NCBI GenBank assembly: GCA_016282215.1
Contig: JAEEKC010000339.1
Coordinates: forward strand, 1 to 8,501
Source: Lachnospiraceae bacterium
GTDB lineage: Bacteria > Bacillota > Clostridia > Lachnospirales > Lachnospiraceae
Direction: 5' to 3'
Length of the DNA: 8,501 bases
In this document: one piece after another, positions 6,268-8,501 of the stretch
Numbering within the stretch: position 1 is the stretch's first letter
Layout: each line of letters opens with the position of its first letter
The notes under the pieces: generated by a model
What the model was told of the DNA's origin: nothing
What the model saw: the letters and a program-made list of their open reading frames with translations, nothing else
Databases searched by the model: none
Program-made: the position numbers and the translations under genes

Positions 6268-7557
6268 TCACTTCCCTGCCATCCGCAGTTTATCTGTATG
6301 CAACAATTCCCCGGTTTTTTCCAGGTTGCCAAGCACTCTGCCGTTTTCTTCACCGGTTTCCTGAAACAGGTAGAGAGGATGCAGCCGGATCTCACCGTCC
6401 TCGTCACAGGTCATTTCCATGACCGAAAGGACGCGTCTGCTCCGGTCCCTTAATCTGCCGAGATGGACAATGATATCGATGGCGCTTGCAATCTGTCTGC
6501 GGATCGACGGCAGCGGCAAGTCAGCGCCCATTAACACCATGCTTTCAAGGCGCATGATCATATCCTCTGCGCTGTTTGCGTGTGCGGTGGATAAGGAGCC
6601 GTCATGTCCTGTATTCATAGCCTGCAGCATATCGAGTGCTTCACCCCCTCTAACCTCTCCGACGATCACGCGGTCAGGCCTCATTCGAAGCGCAGCGCGG
6701 ATCAGATCTCGGATCGTGATCGGCCGGCACTCTTCCATATTGGCATTTCTGGTTTCCATCCGGACAAGGTTCTCGACCCCCTGGATCTGCAGCTCCGCAC
6801 TGTCTTCTATGGTGATGATGCGTTCCTGTTTCGGGATGAAACCGGAGAGCACATTCAGAAAAGTGGTCTTCCCGCTGCCCGTGCCACCGCCGATCAGGAT
6901 ATTATATTTTGCCTCTACCAGTGTCCTGAGAAACTCGGATACTTCCCGGTTGATCGATCCGAAACCGATAAGCTGCTCCATCGTAATGGGGTGCTCGGGA
7001 AACCTTCTGATGGTCAGGATCGGACCATTGAGCGCAACCGGTGCAAGCACAACATGCACACGGCTTCCCGCGATCCTCGCATCCACGATCGGATCCCTCT
7101 CATTCACGACTCTGTTGCAGCCGGCTACGATCTGCGAGATCACATCCTGCAGTTTTTCTACGCTTTCAAAAGATCCCGGATGTCGCAATAACTGACCGTT
7201 TTTTTCCAGAAAAATATGATCCGGGCCGTTTACCATGATTTCGGTAACCGTCGGATCATCGATCAATTCCTGTAATACTCCCAGTTTTCGTATCGCATGA
7301 TACAGTTCCCTGCGAAGTGCGTTTTTCTGCGCCAGGCTCAGATAAACCGTTTTTCCAATGGACAATATCTCTTCTTCGATCAGTTCCATCACCTGTTCAT
7401 CGCTGGCTTCAAGCTGCATATCGAGATGGTGAAGAAGATCCCGTTTCAGGCTTTCTCTTATTTCTTCGTAAGTCATACCTTCGTGCTGCAGATCAGCTCC
7501 GGTAATTATGCTGTCTTCCTGCTCAATTCTTTTTTCCGGCTTTTTGATCCGTTTCAT
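6268..7557 (-). CDS. cpaF: Tad/type IVc pilus assembly ATPase CpaF (TadA)
   Basis: The cytoplasmic hexameric ATPase that powers assembly of Flp/Tad pili, from the type II/IV secretion ATPase family. The 429-residue length is normal. The N-terminal domain spans about 1-200 and includes VTEIMVNGPDHIFLEKNG (104-121) and the conserved SRVHVVLAP segment. The ATPase core has Walker A GGGTGSGKTT with Lys230, the Asp box TIEDSAEL (249-256), Walker B DRVIVGEVRGGEA with Glu301, and the His box GHDGSLSTAHANS (317-329). All catalytic motifs are intact. The ATG is preceded by GGAG at six-base spacing. It follows a CpaE-like gene on the same strand after a 249-bp repeat-bearing spacer. The family's usual downstream partners tadB and tadC are absent; the stop is followed within two bases by a repeat cluster and then a phosphatase gene. 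Identification is very secure. The plus-strand frames over this gene are shadows. Confidence 0.96.
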   Translation of the reverse strand: MKRIKKPEKRIEQEDSIITGADLQHEGMTYEEIRESLKRDLLHHLDMQLEASDEQVMELIEEEILSIGKTVYLSLAQKNALRRELYHAIRKLGVLQELIDDPTVTEIMVNGPDHIFLEKNGQLLRHPGSFESVEKLQDVISQIVAGCNRVVNERDPIVDARIAGSRVHVVLAPVALNGPILTIRRFPEHPITMEQLIGFGSINREVSEFLRTLVEAKYNILIGGGTGSGKTTFLNVLSGFIPKQERIITIEDSAELQIQGVENLVRMETRNANMEECRPITIRDLIRAALRMRPDRVIVGEVRGGEALDMLQAMNTGHDGSLSTAHANSAEDMIMRLESMVLMGADLPLPSIRRQIASAIDIIVHLGRLRDRSRRVLSVMEMTCDEDGEIRLHPLYLFQETGEENGRVLGNLEKTGELLHTDKLRMAGK

Positions 7558-7598
7558 ACATCACTCCATATTTTTCTTGAAATCATTCAACTCGTTTT

Positions 7599-7740
7599 TT
7601 CATGCCTGTGTTAACACTGCCCGAATTGTCAGTAGTTATCTTGCTCCATGTTTTCATGTTGAACTGTATACTACCCAATTTGTCAACAGTTCCCGGACTT
7701 TGGTTTTCAATACCGAATTTTGCATTCAATTGATCATGCG
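7599..7740 (-). repeat. Degenerate 53-54-bp tandem repeats in the cpaE-cpaF spacer
   Basis: Three diverged units are anchored at TCATGCC (7600), TCATGTT (7654) and TCAATACCG (7707). On the minus strand two units align as TGACAA(A/T)T(T/C)GGG(T/C)AGT followed by CATGAAAA. The third reads AATTCGGTATTGAAAACCAAAGTC, close to the kinase-leader unit AGTCCGATATGAAAAAACAAAGTC. A perfect 10-bp palindrome GTGTTAACAC lies at 7608-7617. I found no good promoter in the spacer: TTGACA at 7686-7681 lacks a -10 box at proper distance. I also see no terminator after the CpaE-like gene, so cpaF may be read from upstream. Confidence 0.55.
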
Positions 7741-7806
7741 TTTACCGGCCCGATTTCTATACCATTCCTTACACGCATATTCTGCAGTTTATCCGGATCC
7801 GCAAAA

Positions 7807-8501
7807 TCATGCCAGAATCTCTCTCCTGATATACTCCGCCAGTTCACTTTTGGTCAGGGAAGATATTTCTCTCGGCAGCTTGGCAAAGGTCGGCAACACG
7901 CATCGTTTTGTCTTTTTTTCAATCTCCTGCAGATGAAGCATTGTCAGAATCTTTTCATATTGCTCCACCTTGGCCCTTGCCAGTCCGTCTTCCTGAAACG
8001 GGCAGATGATCTCATCGCAGAGCTCAAGTATTCCCAGCAGTCCGCTGACTTCGCTCAGATCGATGATGACTACGGTATAATCGGTTTCCCGCATGATCTT
8101 TTTCAGCATCTTTTTAATGATATCGGGATCCATTTCCTCAATATCCGGAAAAGACAGCACCGGCGGTATGATATCGATATATCCGACACTTTCCACCATA
8201 GCCTTCAGTCTCCAGGAAAACTCCATCTCATGTCCCGTCATATAAAAGAGCAAGTCTGCCAGGTCTCTTGAAAACTCTCTTTGCAAAAGATACTCCATGC
8301 CCGAACACGGCTCTAAATTCAGATACAAAACCTTTTCTTCTTTCCCTAAGATCTGTCCCATGGTGATGGCAATGCTGCTTTGCAAAAGTGACCTTGCAGG
8401 TGAATACAGCCCGATCAGCCGGACCCGCCCCGACCCGTCTTTCAAACAGCTATCACCTCCGGAAAGGATTCCTGCTTCCAGCATCTTTTCCATGATCTGC
8501 G
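7807..8501 (-). CDS. CpaE/MinD-like Tad locus protein with degenerate P-loop, 5' end outside the window
   Basis: A P-loop NTPase-fold protein of the MinD/CpaE type, inferred from fold pattern and position before cpaF. CpaE/TadZ proteins act as polar localisation factors for the Tad pilus. The frame is open to the right edge, and the first in-window ATG (8493) has no ribosome binding site, so the true start probably lies upstream, perhaps with a receiver-like N-terminal domain. Counting from that ATG, VRLIGLYSPARSLLQSSIA (24-42) occupies the place of the deviant Walker A motif but has Gln38 where the nucleotide-binding lysine belongs and lacks the glycines. KVLYLNLEP (54-62) and YTVVIIDLSE (139-148, Walker B-like) follow. 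The chain ends SELAEYIRREILA, a usual CpaE-type C-terminus. The loss of the P-loop suggests it no longer hydrolyses ATP and may be a scaffold. The family call is moderately sure; the function is inference. Confidence 0.72.
   Translation of the reverse strand, partial: QIMEKMLEAGILSGGDSCLKDGSGRVRLIGLYSPARSLLQSSIAITMGQILGKEEKVLYLNLEPCSGMEYLLQREFSRDLADLLFYMTGHEMEFSWRLKAMVESVGYIDIIPPVLSFPDIEEMDPDIIKKMLKKIMRETDYTVVIIDLSEVSGLLGILELCDEIICPFQEDGLARAKVEQYEKILTMLHLQEIEKKTKRCVLPTFAKLPREISSLTKSELAEYIRREILA

Noticed and set aside
6150..6407. 85-residue minus-strand frame ending in WGRFFLTT / WGRFSVTT segments
   Set aside because: It overlaps the end of cpaF in another frame, and the repeated peptide segments are just translations of the 32-bp elements.
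6419..7195. 258-residue plus-strand open frame opposite cpaF
   Set aside because: It is a shadow of a strongly conserved ATPase gene, with serine/arginine-rich content typical of antisense reading and no family resemblance.
7658..7686. Promoter for cpaF using TTGACA at 7686-7681
   Set aside because: At 16-18 bp spacing the -10 position reads TTCAAC or similar, not a usable box; the TATAC nearby is only about ten bases away.

Overview
The window looks like a chromosomal segment of a low-to-mid GC Firmicute, most probably a Lachnospiraceae-type Clostridium. The reasons are the strong AAGGAGG ribosome binding sites, consensus sigma-A promoters, a Clostridia-style Tad pilus ATPase, a hybrid sensor kinase with two periplasmic-binding-type sensor domains, and a secreted protein ending in a lysine-rich Ig-like module typical of Lachnospiraceae surface proteins. 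No 16S or other phylogenetic marker is present, so this placement is inference. All six genes I support lie on the minus strand. The large plus-strand open frames are shadows of these genes.

Reading in the direction of transcription (right to left), the window holds: (1) 8501-7807, the C-terminal part of a CpaE/MinD-like protein whose P-loop is degenerate; (2) 7806-7558, a spacer with roughly 53-bp degenerate tandem repeats; (3) 7557-6268, cpaF, the Tad/type IVc pilus assembly ATPase; (4) 6265-6156, a cluster of three 32-bp repeats (R3, R2, R1), two of which form a large palindrome; (5) a HAD phosphatase gene (about 6063-5416) with its own consensus promoter and intrinsic terminator; (6) a fourth copy of the 32-bp repeat (R0, 5322-5291); (7) an extended -10 promoter and 51-bp tandem repeats, then a 979-residue hybrid histidine kinase (5133-2194); (8) a secreted protein with two jelly-roll-like binding modules (2124-427), probably co-transcribed with the kinase; (9) the N-terminus of an unrecognised protein that runs off the left edge (230-1).

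Functionally the right end is part of a Tad pilus locus. The genes normally expected after cpaF (tadB and tadC) do not follow. The repeat cluster and the phosphatase unit stand there instead, so the locus is either split here or was interrupted by a repeat-flanked unit. The left half looks like a two-gene sensing module: a membrane kinase with two solute-binding-like sensor domains, followed by a secreted, non-catalytic, probably glycan-binding surface protein. The least-explained features are non-coding: the 32-bp inverted-repeat family bracketing the phosphatase, and a second family built around GTAAAGTTCGATATGAAAA that recurs in the leaders of the kinase, the phosphatase, cpaF and, more weakly, the left-edge gene.
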